DNA from: an uncultured Cohaesibacter sp.
GTDB lineage: Bacteria > Pseudomonadota > Alphaproteobacteria > Rhizobiales > Cohaesibacteraceae
NCBI RefSeq assembly: GCF_963662805.1
Contig: NZ_OY759862.1
Location: 372,001-436,000 of the forward strand
Direction: 5' to 3'
DNA: 64,000 nt
The stretch's first letter is position 1; every line of letters begins with the position of its first letter. The notes beneath the pieces are model-generated. The model was not told the DNA's origin. It worked only from the letters and a program-made list of their open reading frames with translations, and did no database searches. Made by a program: the position numbers and the translations under genes. Shown piece by piece: positions 42,281 through 51,517 of the stretch.

Positions 42281-43639
42281 ATGCCCGGGTCGAGTGGGAA
42301 CTATGCCAAGCAGGCGCTCAATCATTCGCTCAGAGAGCCGATGATCCGCGAGATGCATGCGCGCCCGTTTCTCAAGCTCAAGGCTCCCTGTCGCCTTGCC
42401 TTCATCGCGCTCAAGCCTGAGGAAGATGACGGCCATACGCCCGAGGCCGCCCGTCGTCAGCTCATCGCATTTCTCGACCGCTTTGACGCGGAGCATCCCC
42501 ATGAGGGCGCGGTCTTTCATGTGGTCAAGCTCGGCGATATGACCCTGAAGTGGGAGAACCACTCAGAATTTGCCACCTACACCCTATTCACCTATGCCCC
42601 GAAGCCGGAAGGCCTGAGCCCGCACAGCTTCGCGACGGATCTTCACGCCCATTTCACGATGGATTGGCTGAAGGCCTATCCGGGCCGGATCATCTCCTCT
42701 GTCTCTGTGCGCATCGAGCAGGCCCGCACTCAGAAGGTGCTCGAGGCGCTGATGAGCTCTGTCGTCCCGGACTGGTTCGGCTCGCCCACCACGAGCTTTG
42801 CGGCGGCCTATGTCATTGATCGCTCCGCGGCCATCGCGGCGGATTTCGACCTTGACCACAACGGGCAGATCCGCCTTGCCGTACTCGCCTGTGACACCAT
42901 CGGGCCGGGCCGGATCGGACGGGTGGTGCAGCGCTTCCTTGAAATCGAGACCTATCGCGCGATGTCGATGCTCACGCTGCCTGCAGCGCGTGCCGTGATG
43001 AAGGACCTGAGGCGGATCAACGCCGAGCTCAGTGAAACCGTTGAGCAAATGGGCGATGCGGACGAGACGGACAAGCACGCTCTGGACGCGCTTTTGCGGA
43101 TTTCGGCAGAGCTCTCCCTGTTGTCTTCGCGCAGCTCGTTCCGCTTCAGCGCTGCCTCCGCCTATGAAGCGATTGTGCTTCATCGCATCGACCTTCTGCG
43201 CGAGGAGCGCATTCTGGGTCGTCAGCTGGTGTCTGAATTCATGAAGCGCCGCTACGCCCCCTCCATGCGCACCTGCGAGTCGGCCAATTCCCTGCTGGAG
43301 GATCTGACAGAGCGCGCGGCGGACGCAGTCGAGCTGTTGGGCACCCGCGTCTCGGTCACCACCGCGGAGCAGAACCGGCAACTGTTGTCCAAGATGGACG
43401 CACGCGCCGCTCAACAGGCCCGATTGCAGGAAACGGTCGAGGGCATTTCCGTGGTCGCGATCACCTATTACACAGTGAGTCTGCTGTCCTACCTTCTGTC
43501 GCCGTTGAGCAAGGTCATGCCTGTTAGCAAGACGATGATTTCCGCATTCCTGGTGGTTCCCGTTGCCGCATTCGTCTGGATTTCCATGCATCGACTGAAA
43601 GAAAAGCTCATTCGGAAGCCGGATAAGGACCGCCCCTGA
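42281..43639 (+). CDS. DUF3422 family membrane protein
   Basis: A 452-aa protein of the DUF3422 family. The N-terminal signature 'REPMIREMHARPFLKLKAP' and 'LKWENHSEFATYTLF' are characteristic. A long helical region rich in Glu and Arg covers about residues 220-390, and two C-terminal transmembrane helices ('VAITYYTVSLLSYLLSPL' and 'ISAFLVVPVAAFVWISM') anchor it. The function of this family is unknown. The ATG at 42281 has a GGAGG ribosome-binding site six bases upstream that overlaps the alternative ATG at 42269. Confidence 0.88.
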   Translation: MPGSSGNYAKQALNHSLREPMIREMHARPFLKLKAPCRLAFIALKPEEDDGHTPEAARRQLIAFLDRFDAEHPHEGAVFHVVKLGDMTLKWENHSEFATYTLFTYAPKPEGLSPHSFATDLHAHFTMDWLKAYPGRIISSVSVRIEQARTQKVLEALMSSVVPDWFGSPTTSFAAAYVIDRSAAIAADFDLDHNGQIRLAVLACDTIGPGRIGRVVQRFLEIETYRAMSMLTLPAARAVMKDLRRINAELSETVEQMGDADETDKHALDALLRISAELSLLSSRSSFRFSAASAYEAIVLHRIDLLREERILGRQLVSEFMKRRYAPSMRTCESANSLLEDLTERAADAVELLGTRVSVTTAEQNRQLLSKMDARAAQQARLQETVEGISVVAITYYTVSLLSYLLSPLSKVMPVSKTMISAFLVVPVAAFVWISMHRLKEKLIRKPDKDRP

Positions 43640-43672
43640 AGATTGATCCTGTTGCCACAATGGGTGGAAGAT

Positions 43673-43707
43673 AAAAAACGGACGCGCCACCCTATCGACG
43701 CGTCCGT
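43673..43707 (-). terminator. Rho-independent terminator of the cysteine-rich protein gene
   Basis: ACGGACGCG and CGCGTCCGT (43678-43686 with 43699-43707) form a perfect 9-bp stem followed on the minus strand by a run of six T. It may also limit read-through from the convergent DUF3422 gene. Confidence 0.85.
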
Positions 43708-43742
43708 CAGTCTCTCTGGTTCCTTGCCTAAAACCGAGAAAC

Positions 43743-44015
43743 TTATTGATTGCAGGCTGAATTGTCGCAATTGTTCGAGCAGCAATCGGAATTGGTCATG
43801 CATGGCATGGCAATTCCCGCACAGCCGGCATAATGCACACGTCCGTCCTTGTCGCGCACCATTTTGCCTTCGCAAGGCTTGGCTTCAGCAACGACGCTGG
43901 TCGCGGCCTTGGCATCTGTCTGTGCCGGTGTGACGGGCTTGTCCATATGCGCAGAAGCCGCACCGGCGAAAGCCAGAAGGGCAGCGGCAGCGAAAAGGCG
44001 GGTAACAGATTTCAT
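43743..44015 (-). CDS. Secreted cysteine-rich mini-protein with knottin-like framework
   Basis: A 90-aa precursor with a strong Sec signal peptide (residues 1-22, 'AAAALLAFAGAASA'). The mature chain has a flexible Ala/Thr-rich stretch and then seven cysteines at 48, 65, 72, 78, 79, 83 and 88. The last six are spaced C-X6-C-X5-CC-X3-C-X4-C, the C-C-CC-C-C framework of inhibitor-cystine-knot miniproteins and of Dickkopf-like Cys-rich repeats. Cys48 is extra and lies in 'KPCEGKMVRDKDG'. The start at 44015 follows a GGGAGAG ribosome-binding site. It is a single gene with its own terminator. Function is unknown; a role in the periplasm or outside the cell is inferred. Confidence 0.82.
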   Translation of the reverse strand: MKSVTRLFAAAALLAFAGAASAHMDKPVTPAQTDAKAATSVVAEAKPCEGKMVRDKDGRVHYAGCAGIAMPCMTNSDCCSNNCDNSACNQ

Positions 44016-44230
44016 CAATGTCTCTCCCTGTCAGACGGTTGCCGGCAGTCCACATCGGTGGCGACTGTCCCCGGCGTTGGTGCTCCCCGGCGACTTGCAC
44101 CACCTTGGAGACCTGTTTGGCTAGCCATCTCAGGATAGAAGTCTGCCACCTTGGCAACAACTTGTACGCATGTAGCTAAGGGATGGAACGGATGCCGCGA
44201 GCGTATTGGAATAGTGGTGCGACGATGCGT

Positions 44231-45115
44231 TCAGGTCACGCCGCCATAGCTCACCCACCAGTTGGGATGGGTGAAGGTGAGCCGCCGCGCAGCATATTCC
44301 GCATGTTTGATGCTCTGGAAGAGCCCGAAGCAGGTGGCCCCGGAACCAGACATGCGGGCAAAGAGACAGTCACCGTCGTCAACGAGAGCCTGCAAAACCG
44401 TTTCGATCACCGGTGCCTGTTCAATCGCGGCCATTTGCAGATCATTGCGCTGATCACTGAGCCAGTCCGCGAGCGCCACCGCCGAAAGGAAGGCGGAGGG
44501 TATGGGCCCCATGGAGTCGTTGGTCTTGCGCTTGAGCTTCTTGAAGATGCCGGGGGTGGAAATGGGCACCCGAGGGTTGATCAGCACAAGCCCGAGATCC
44601 TTCGGCAGCCGGGGGCCTTTACTCAGTTCGTCACCGATACCGGTAGCTCGCAGGCAGGAACCTTCAAGGCACATCGGCACGTCAGCACCAAGCTTGAGGG
44701 CAATGACCCTGAGTTTCTCGTCCTTGATGGTGCGCTCCCACAGACGCAACAGGCCCAAAAGGGTCGTCGCCGCATCGGACGAACCGCCACCCACGCCCGC
44801 CGAAATCGGGAGATGCTTTTCGAGGGTCAACTCGGCCTTTGCCGGAAGATGAAGCTCATCGGCCAGCAGGCGTGCAGCGCGGACCATCAGATTGTCCGGC
44901 TCTTGCCTGAGGCCCTCTGCGAATGGCCCGCTCACCGAGAGATGAAGCCTGTCTGCCGGTTTAAACACCAGCCGGTCCGCAGCACCGCCAAAAACCACGA
45001 GAGAATCGAGCAGATGAAACCCGTCTTCGCGCTGCCCGGTGATGTGCAGCGCCAGATTCACTTTGGCCGGGGCCTGCAGGACAAGGGCATTTTCGTTCGA
45101 TGGCTGGCTGATCAT
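44231..45115 (-). CDS. ispE: 4-diphosphocytidyl-2-C-methyl-D-erythritol kinase
   Basis: A 294-aa GHMP kinase of the MEP isoprenoid pathway that phosphorylates CDP-methylerythritol. The N-terminal 'APAKVNLALHITGQREDGFH' motif and the ATP-binding glycine-rich loop 'PISAGVGGGSSDAATTL' are diagnostic, as is 'MSGSGATCFGLF' near the C-terminus. The ATG at 45115 is used; a GTG at 45157 extends the frame by 14 residues without better signals. A TPR gene and a polyprenyl synthase, which uses the pathway's products, follow upstream on the same strand. Confidence 0.94.
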   Translation of the reverse strand: MISQPSNENALVLQAPAKVNLALHITGQREDGFHLLDSLVVFGGAADRLVFKPADRLHLSVSGPFAEGLRQEPDNLMVRAARLLADELHLPAKAELTLEKHLPISAGVGGGSSDAATTLLGLLRLWERTIKDEKLRVIALKLGADVPMCLEGSCLRATGIGDELSKGPRLPKDLGLVLINPRVPISTPGIFKKLKRKTNDSMGPIPSAFLSAVALADWLSDQRNDLQMAAIEQAPVIETVLQALVDDGDCLFARMSGSGATCFGLFQSIKHAEYAARRLTFTHPNWWVSYGGVT

Positions 45116-45444
45116 ACCGCAGGGTCTCGAGTACTCTCGCGTGTCTTGATGGCTCACACTTGGCCGAAACAGGATGTGAAATCCCCAACACCCTCAAAGG
45201 CGCTCCGTTCCGGTGGCCAAAGCATAAGATGATTCTCGGGCAAATGTCGCCCTCCTCTGGAAAAGGAGGATGCTGAAATGGTCGTATTGACGCAAAGCCG
45301 TTCAGAAACAGTGTTTTACGCAACAATCATTCGCGCAAACCGTCTGATCATCTGCTTTTGAGGCGCAGCCTCCACACGGAGCGCCGGGCGTTGTGGCTGA
45401 TGCTCCGTGACTGCAATGTCGTCATTCCCGCGTGCCGATAGACC
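45116..45444. other. Intergenic gap between TPR gene and ispE
   Basis: About 330 bp. No coding frame, terminator or repeat of note was seen. Confidence 0.5.
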
Positions 45445-47364
45445 TCAATCAACGAGGCCCTTTTCGATCTTCTCATCGACCTGTTTCATGAGTTCGTCGG
45501 TCGGCTGCATCGTCTTGACGCGCTTCCACTGGAAATAGGCTTCATTCTGCCGCCCGGCTTTCCAGTAGGCATCGCCCAGGTGATCCGTGATCGTCGGATC
45601 TTCGGGGCGCAGCTCCACGGCCCGTTCGAGATGCTCGACCGCGTCTTCGAACTTGTTGAGCCGATAATAGGCCCAGCCGAGGCTGTCGACAAAGAAGCCA
45701 TCATAGGGTTTGAGCGCGACCGCCTGCCGGATCATCTCGATTGCCTTGTCAAGATGCAGACCACGATCTACCCAGCTATAGCCCAGATAGTTCAGGACCG
45801 TCGGCTGGTTCGGGAACAACTCCAGTGCTTCCTGCATGTCTTTTTCGGTATTTGGCCAGTCCTTGATCTGATCATAGGCCGAACCGCGCAGAAAGTAGAG
45901 CGACCAGTGGATGTCCCGCTTGGTCTTCACGCTGTCGAGGCCACGGGTCAACAGGTTAATGCTGTCCTGAAAACGATCCTCGGATTGATAGATACGGGAC
46001 AGGACGGAGACAGTCTCCAGATCGCTCGCATCACCATCGAGCATCGCGCTCAGCCGGTCGATGGCATCATCGGCGCGTTTGAGACGGGTCAGGGAAAAGC
46101 CAGCCCGGCGCTGTGCCTTGCGATAGAGGTAGCTGCTTTCCGGGATCTGGTCGAAATATTCAAGCGCCGTGTCATCCCGTTTCATACGCTCGAAAAGGCG
46201 CCCGAGCGCGAATTCGGTACGATCGTGATTGGGGCGCAGATAGTCGGCATATTGCAGATAGAGCGCACCGCCTTCGATGGCATCTTCCTGAGTGAGGGCA
46301 TCGCCAAGGGTGGAGAACAGTTCTGCAGCACCATCCTGCGGCGTACGGATCGGGCTCGCCACAGGCGTCATCTCGCCGTAGGTCGCTCTCAACCAGTCTT
46401 TCTCTTCGGTATCAGCGGCACTCAGCGCAAACAGCGCGAGGGTTTCCTTGGCCTTGTCGGTGTTGCCGGCCTTCAAATAGACGTTGATGAGCGCATCGGC
46501 CGTTGCAACGGAATTGGGATCGGCCTGCAGGCTTTTCTGCAGATAGTCGGCGGCCTTTGCATAATCCTTGGCATAGGCCGCGATCAGACCGGAATGGAGC
46601 GAGAAGAAAAACTGGTTCACTTCGCTCGAGTTGATGCTTTCCATCGCCTTGAGTGCCTTGTCGAGATTCTTCCGGTCCTGACCGATCAGGCTCCAGGCGT
46701 TCAGCACGCTCTGGGAAATCAGTGCAAAAGGCCCATTCTGCGCGGAGGCGCTGAGCAGGGCAGGGTTGTTGAGGTTCCCCCGGAAGGGAAGCGAGCGCAA
46801 CAGATCAACCGGATTGTTGATCATCTTGTCGAGACCTGCCTCGAAGCTTTTGGAGGCGCTGGCGTAATTCTTGCCCTTGAGGGCTTTCACACCCAGAGCC
46901 ATATGCACCATGGGAGCGATCTGTTGCTCCGCATAGAGATCCTCGGCAGAGGGGTCATCGTCAGCTTCGGTTGCGTTCTCGGCGACGCCTTCCTCGACCT
47001 CGGCTTCTGTGCGCCCGAATTTCTCGGCCATGCGTTCGGCGAGGGAGAAGGCCACATCATGCTGACCGACAGCAAAGGCGAGCGCGAAGTTGCGCTCAAG
47101 CAGCTGCGGGTTTTCCGGGTCTTTCTCAAGCGCAAGGGCATAGAAATGCGCGGCGAGCGTCAGATCGCCCTCTTCCTGTGCCACCCTTGCTGCAAGATAG
47201 GTTCCCGCAAGCGTAGTCGGCATATCCTCAAGCGCTTGCACCACTGTTTCCACCGTTTCGGGCTGCGCCTGACCGGTCTGAACCGGTGCAAGCAGAATAC
47301 CCGTCCCCACAACGCTGGAAAGCAGGAACTGACGGAGGAGTTTAGTCGAGCGCGAGAAGTGCAT
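45445..47364 (-). CDS. Exported TPR-repeat protein
   Basis: A 639-aa protein with a Sec signal peptide ('FLLSSVVGTGILLAPVQTGQA') and at least ten tetratricopeptide repeats. Clear TPR units appear near the N-terminus ('AAHFYALALEKDPENPQLLERN') and throughout residues 280-620 ('AVELRPEDPTITDHLGDAYWKAG'). It resembles the TPR proteins that stand between ispE and the polyprenyl synthase in many alphaproteobacteria; a scaffold role in the envelope is assumed, not shown. The ATG at 47364 has an AAGGGCACC element upstream. Confidence 0.88.
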   Translation of the reverse strand: MHFSRSTKLLRQFLLSSVVGTGILLAPVQTGQAQPETVETVVQALEDMPTTLAGTYLAARVAQEEGDLTLAAHFYALALEKDPENPQLLERNFALAFAVGQHDVAFSLAERMAEKFGRTEAEVEEGVAENATEADDDPSAEDLYAEQQIAPMVHMALGVKALKGKNYASASKSFEAGLDKMINNPVDLLRSLPFRGNLNNPALLSASAQNGPFALISQSVLNAWSLIGQDRKNLDKALKAMESINSSEVNQFFFSLHSGLIAAYAKDYAKAADYLQKSLQADPNSVATADALINVYLKAGNTDKAKETLALFALSAADTEEKDWLRATYGEMTPVASPIRTPQDGAAELFSTLGDALTQEDAIEGGALYLQYADYLRPNHDRTEFALGRLFERMKRDDTALEYFDQIPESSYLYRKAQRRAGFSLTRLKRADDAIDRLSAMLDGDASDLETVSVLSRIYQSEDRFQDSINLLTRGLDSVKTKRDIHWSLYFLRGSAYDQIKDWPNTEKDMQEALELFPNQPTVLNYLGYSWVDRGLHLDKAIEMIRQAVALKPYDGFFVDSLGWAYYRLNKFEDAVEHLERAVELRPEDPTITDHLGDAYWKAGRQNEAYFQWKRVKTMQPTDELMKQVDEKIEKGLVD

Positions 47365-47758
47365 GAAGGTGCCCTTGTTGCCTGTTATCAAATAGAGACG
47401 ATGCCAATTCCGCAAAAAAGCGACACACCCGAATTGGCTGTGACACCGTCAACAAAACATGGTTCTTGCGGCCACAACGACCGACGAAATCCCATTTAGA
47501 AGGCCAGAATGGCTTTTTTACGGCCTGCGAGCAAGCCCCGGATCACTTTAGCTTCACAACTAAGAGTGAAGCTAAGAGAGAAGCGGAGTGATCGTCAGGT
47601 CACGCCGTTAACAGGGTATTTCAGGATAAGGCGGAAAGTGAGCATTCTCCCGTCAGAAGACATGCAGTCGACATCCAGCTTCATTCATCAAGAACCGCAT
47701 TAGGCAACGCGATGTCACTGATTCGTCTTCTGTAAATCTGGTCTGACGGCTTTGATGG
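47365..47758. other. Intergenic region between polyprenyl synthase and TPR genes
   Basis: About 390 bp. It contains a perfect 10-bp inverted repeat with an 8-base loop at 47548-47575. No coding frame was supported. Confidence 0.5.
47548..47575. repeat. Perfect 10-bp inverted repeat
   Basis: TTAGCTTCAC and GTGAAGCTAA face each other across AACTAAGA. No T-run follows on either strand, so it is not a classical terminator; an operator for the TPR gene or an RNA hairpin are the options. Confidence 0.55.
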
Positions 47759-48784
47759 CTAGTGGGCTCTGGAAATACAGAATTCAACCGCATCAATCAG
47801 CGCAGATTTATAGTCGCTGTCCTCGAAGGCATCGAGCGCCTTGATGGCGGCTGCGCCATGCTCGCGAGCCTGTTTGAGCGTGTCTTCCAGCGCTCCGGTT
47901 TCCTTCAGCAGGCCCATGGCATAATCGAGTGCGCCGTCGGTCACGTCCTTGCGCTCTTCCATGACGCGTTTCCAGAAGGCCTTGGCTTCTTTGTCGCCGC
48001 GTTCGTTGGCAAGGATGACAGGCAGGGTGATTTTGCCTTCGCGGAAATCATCACCGACATTCTTGCCGAGCGCTGCCGCCGACCCGCCATAATCAAGCGC
48101 ATCATCGATCAACTGGAAGGCGTTGCCCAGTTCCATGCCATAGCGTCTGAGGGCCTCGATCTTATTCTCGTCACTGCCCGCCAGAATGGGTCCGACCTCA
48201 CAGGCCGCCGCGAACAGGGCCGCGGTCTTGGAACGGATTACCTGCATATAATCGTCAACGCTGGTCTTCATGTTCTGGGCGACGGACAATTGCAGCACTT
48301 CGCCCTCGGCGATGACGCAGGCAGCAGACGAGAGCACTTCGAGCGCTCTCAACGAGCCGACATCCACCATGACACGGAAAGCCTGTCCGAGCAGGAAGTC
48401 CCCGACCAGCACGCTGGCCTGATTTCCCCAGAGCATCCGTGCGCTCTGCTTGCCCCGGCGCATGCCGCTTTCATCGACCACATCATCATGCAGGAGGGTC
48501 GCGGTGTGCATGAATTCGACGCTCATGGCCAGTTTGACATGGCCGTCAAGATCCGATCCGTCATAGCCGCACATGGCCGCAGAGGCGAGGGTCAGCATCG
48601 GACGCAGGCGCTTGCCGCCACTGTCGATGAGATGCTTGGCCACTTCGGGAATCATCTCGACGTCCGATCCGGCTTTCTGCAGGATCAGGTCATTGACCCG
48701 TTCCATGTCGGATTTGACCAGCTCGATGAGAGGCTGAATGCTGGCCTGGGACTTTGTCGTCTCTTGTTGTGTGGTGGCGCTCAC
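47759..48784 (-). CDS. Polyprenyl (octa/decaprenyl) diphosphate synthase
   Basis: A 341-aa trans-isoprenyl diphosphate synthase making the side chain of ubiquinone. The first Asp-rich motif is 'TLLHDDVVDESGMRRGK' and the second 'LIDDALDYGG', each with the DDxxD-type spacing. The start is a GTG at 48784 ('VSATTQQETTKSQ'), supported by a GGAG ribosome-binding site eight bases upstream; the longest frame to 48877 lacks one. The chain length of the product cannot be read from sequence by eye. Confidence 0.93.
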   Translation of the reverse strand: MSATTQQETTKSQASIQPLIELVKSDMERVNDLILQKAGSDVEMIPEVAKHLIDSGGKRLRPMLTLASAAMCGYDGSDLDGHVKLAMSVEFMHTATLLHDDVVDESGMRRGKQSARMLWGNQASVLVGDFLLGQAFRVMVDVGSLRALEVLSSAACVIAEGEVLQLSVAQNMKTSVDDYMQVIRSKTAALFAAACEVGPILAGSDENKIEALRRYGMELGNAFQLIDDALDYGGSAAALGKNVGDDFREGKITLPVILANERGDKEAKAFWKRVMEERKDVTDGALDYAMGLLKETGALEDTLKQAREHGAAAIKALDAFEDSDYKSALIDAVEFCISRAH

Positions 48785-49075
48785 GCACGGGCTCCAAAAG
48801 GCTGGTGTCTCAAATTCGGGGCGAGAATAGGAGCAAGCTTTCAAGTCCACAAGGGCAAAGCAGCCACTTTGTTGCAAAAATCAAAGCCTAATTGACCCTT
48901 CAAAGGCAATTCTCAACGCAAGTCGTACGTCCTGATTGACGGTATGGATCAGAGCAACCGCGCTCAAACTCTTCGTGAGGGCCTTTCCATGCTCTTGCTT
49001 TGACATTAAGGTCCGGTCCATCAAGCATCCCGAACAGTCTGCTCACCAGACGTCACAAAGGAAAATGGCGACCCG

Positions 49076-49312
49076 ATGAAGCTTCTGCTCAAGACCAACA
49101 ATGCCGTCACCCTGTCCTTTGTCGAAGCCCTGTTGCGTGACGCTCAGATTCCCTTTCAAACCCTCGATCAGAACATGTCGATCATGGACGGCTCGCTGGG
49201 CATTCTGCCACGGCGGATTCTGGTGGACGAAGACCGAGAGTCTGAGGCAAGACGCCTGATGATCGACGCTGGCCTTGAGGAAGAAGCCGAGCCCGACAAA
49301 AAGGATCGCTGA
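49076..49312 (+). CDS. DUF2007 domain protein
   Basis: A 78-aa protein of the DUF2007 family ('LLKTNNAVTLSFVEALLRDAQIPF' in part; 'RRILVDEDRESEARRLM'). Members resemble the ferredoxin-like fold and are proposed signal-transducing or ligand-binding domains. It is followed at a 1-bp gap by a tRNA methyltransferase-like gene, a conserved arrangement in Rhizobiales, so the two are probably co-translated. Confidence 0.85.
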   Translation: MKLLLKTNNAVTLSFVEALLRDAQIPFQTLDQNMSIMDGSLGILPRRILVDEDRESEARRLMIDAGLEEEAEPDKKDR

Positions 49313-49313
49313 G

Positions 49314-50159
49314 ATGACAGGAGCCATTCCATCGACCCCGCCGCTTCTGCATAGCAGCGCCGTTGTACTCGACAGCAGCGTGCCGGATGATTGCGAGTTG
49401 AGCGAGGACGACTTTCTTGGTGGTCGCATATCGCTCTACCAGCCGAAGAAGGGGCATCATCGCTCCGGCACCGATGCCGTTCTGCTCGCGGCCTGTACCC
49501 CCGCGAAACCCGGCGATCTCGTGGTCGACCTCGGCTCCGGTGTTGGGGCTGCCGGTCTCTGCGTTGCCGCGCGGGTTGGCGATATCCGGCTGCTGGCGGT
49601 CGAGCTTGAGCCGGACGTCGCCCGCATCGCTCTGGCCAATATCCAACGCCCCGACTGCAGCCGCTATCTTCATGCCGCGTCCGTGCTCAATTGCGATGTC
49701 GAGATCCGGGGAGAGGCCCGCAAGGAAGCAGGGCTGGTGGAAAATCTGGCAAATCATGTGATTGCCAATCCTCCCTACTATCGTCCTGAACGCTATCAGA
49801 CCTCGCCCAATCAGGCCCGCGCCACGGCGCACATGCTGACTGATGAAGGAATGGAGCCGTGGTTCCGCACGGCGGTATCGATCCTTAAATCTAGCGGCAC
49901 CTTTACACTCGTACAACGGGCTGACGAACTGCCAGATCTGTTGCGCCTGATGGAAGGCCGGTTCGGTGGCGTCACCGTTCAGCCTTTCTCGCCGCGCGAA
50001 GGGGAGGCGGCCCATCGCGTGGTCATTCAGGGCAGGAAACAGTCCCGCGCGCCCTTCCGACTGCTGCCAACGATTGCCTTGCATGATGCAGGGCGGGATG
50101 GGCCTGCCGAACGCATCGAAGCGGTGCATCGCCATGGTGCGGCTATCGATCTTGGCTGA
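49314..50159 (+). CDS. TrmN6-like tRNA1(Val) adenine N6-methyltransferase
   Basis: A 281-aa class I methyltransferase. The SAM motif is 'VVDLGSGVGAAGLCVAARVG', and the catalytic N-P-P-Y motif is 'HVIANPPYYRP', typical of N6-adenine methyltransferases of the YfiC/TrmN6 group that modify A37 of tRNA1-Val. The ATG at 49314 begins 1 bp after the preceding stop codon and has an AAGGA element in that gene. The end is three bases from the stop of the convergent DUF2235 gene. Confidence 0.85.
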   Translation: MTGAIPSTPPLLHSSAVVLDSSVPDDCELSEDDFLGGRISLYQPKKGHHRSGTDAVLLAACTPAKPGDLVVDLGSGVGAAGLCVAARVGDIRLLAVELEPDVARIALANIQRPDCSRYLHAASVLNCDVEIRGEARKEAGLVENLANHVIANPPYYRPERYQTSPNQARATAHMLTDEGMEPWFRTAVSILKSSGTFTLVQRADELPDLLRLMEGRFGGVTVQPFSPREGEAAHRVVIQGRKQSRAPFRLLPTIALHDAGRDGPAERIEAVHRHGAAIDLG

Positions 50160-50162
50160 GCG

Positions 50163-51398
50163 TCAGCTGTTCCACCATTCTACCGGCTCCACCTCGAGCG
50201 GCTCGATCACCGAATAGCTTTGAGGCAGGTTTGGCTGATCATAGTCATGGTCCGTGCCTCGCCGCTCCAGAACCGATGGATGAATGAAGGCCCCGTCCGG
50301 GATCTCCCTTCTGCGCCCGCGCGGCAGGATCCATTTCGACTGCTCTTCGCCATCATCGTCATACCAGCGCACACGTCGCGGGATCCATTCAACGAGGGAC
50401 CAGGCGCGCGTCATCGAGTTGTAAGGCAAGGCCAGTGGCTGCGGAGGGCAGTAGTCTCCCTCCTCTTGCGCCAGCACGATTTTGTTGACCACCGCCTGAT
50501 CGAACCTCAGACCGGTTGCGGCCGCTTCCCGGATCATCCAGTCGAGCGGGATCTTGGCAAGGCCGCTTTGAGGCTCGGGGTGGCCACCGCCGACATCGCA
50601 ATGGGTGCCCGAAAACCAGACCTCCAGCGCGTCCTGTTCGCTTTTGATCACCTCGCCAAAGGGCGGCTCGTAGAGGCCTCCAGACGGGAAAAGCTGCGCG
50701 TTGAACATGGTTCGGCGTTCATCAATGGCAACCGCATGGCGAACATGTCTGACCGAAGGGTTGCGGCGGGTGTAGGCATGGGTTCTGAACTGCCAGCCGT
50801 GCCCGGTCTGCTCAAACACCGAATTGACCGTATCGAACAATCCCATGAAATGGATCGGCATCGGGCGCGGGTACAGCACCCGTTGATAAAGGCCAACTTC
50901 GGCAAAGGCATCATCATGCTTTGAATAGCGTTCCTCGTTGGCGACCCGCTCTTCGTCCCGGCTGTATCCTATGTTGCGATAGGCGCGATAGGCATAACTA
51001 AGGAGGTTAAGCTGCTCCCGCTCGATCCTGCCCATGGTGTGAATGAACCCGGCGAGCACCCGCGCGGTATAGGCCCCCCGGCTGAAGCCGAACAGATAGA
51101 TTCGGTCAGGCTCGCGGCCAGAGCTTCGGCCATCATCATAATTGTCGATGAGAAAGCGATAGGCCTCGAGCACATTCTCGTTGATGCCACGCCCGAAGGC
51201 GAGACCGATCAGCTCGTTGGTTTTCAGCGTAATGCGCGACAGGGTATCGCTTGAGCCGAATGTGCCCACGCCGGGATCGTAAAAGACCAGCTGTTTCTGA
51301 TCCCGTTCGAGGCAGCCGAAGAGTCGCAGAATATTGGTGCGGTTGGTCTTGATCTCGTTTGACGTGCCATCGCACAGAATGACGATATTCTTGCCCAT
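50163..51398 (-). CDS. DUF2235 alpha/beta-hydrolase
   Basis: A 411-aa protein of the DUF2235 family, which includes Tle1-type phospholipase effectors of type VI secretion. The N-terminal 'NIVILCDGTSNE' and the nucleophile elbow 'YLFGFSRGAYTARVLAGF' (G-x-S-x-G) are present, with candidate acid and base in 'LFDTVNSV' and 'HCDVGGGHPE'. No signal peptide is visible. No T6SS genes (vgrG, hcp, PAAR, immunity) are in the window, so it looks like a stand-alone hydrolase. Confidence 0.88.
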   Translation of the reverse strand: MGKNIVILCDGTSNEIKTNRTNILRLFGCLERDQKQLVFYDPGVGTFGSSDTLSRITLKTNELIGLAFGRGINENVLEAYRFLIDNYDDGRSSGREPDRIYLFGFSRGAYTARVLAGFIHTMGRIEREQLNLLSYAYRAYRNIGYSRDEERVANEERYSKHDDAFAEVGLYQRVLYPRPMPIHFMGLFDTVNSVFEQTGHGWQFRTHAYTRRNPSVRHVRHAVAIDERRTMFNAQLFPSGGLYEPPFGEVIKSEQDALEVWFSGTHCDVGGGHPEPQSGLAKIPLDWMIREAAATGLRFDQAVVNKIVLAQEEGDYCPPQPLALPYNSMTRAWSLVEWIPRRVRWYDDDGEEQSKWILPRGRRREIPDGAFIHPSVLERRGTDHDYDQPNLPQSYSVIEPLEVEPVEWWNS

Positions 51399-51517
51399 AT
51401 TGCGACTCTCCCTCCCGGTAAAGCCAACAGCATAGCAAAAAGCGGAGCCATTTGGACTGGAGGAAAGAGGCAGAGCTGATCAAACGCCTACGAGGTCCGA
51501 AAAGGCAGCGGGCTGGA

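Noticed and set aside
45580..47499. 639-codon frame antisense to the TPR gene
   Set aside because: Shadow of the TPR gene, whose signal peptide and repeats are clear.
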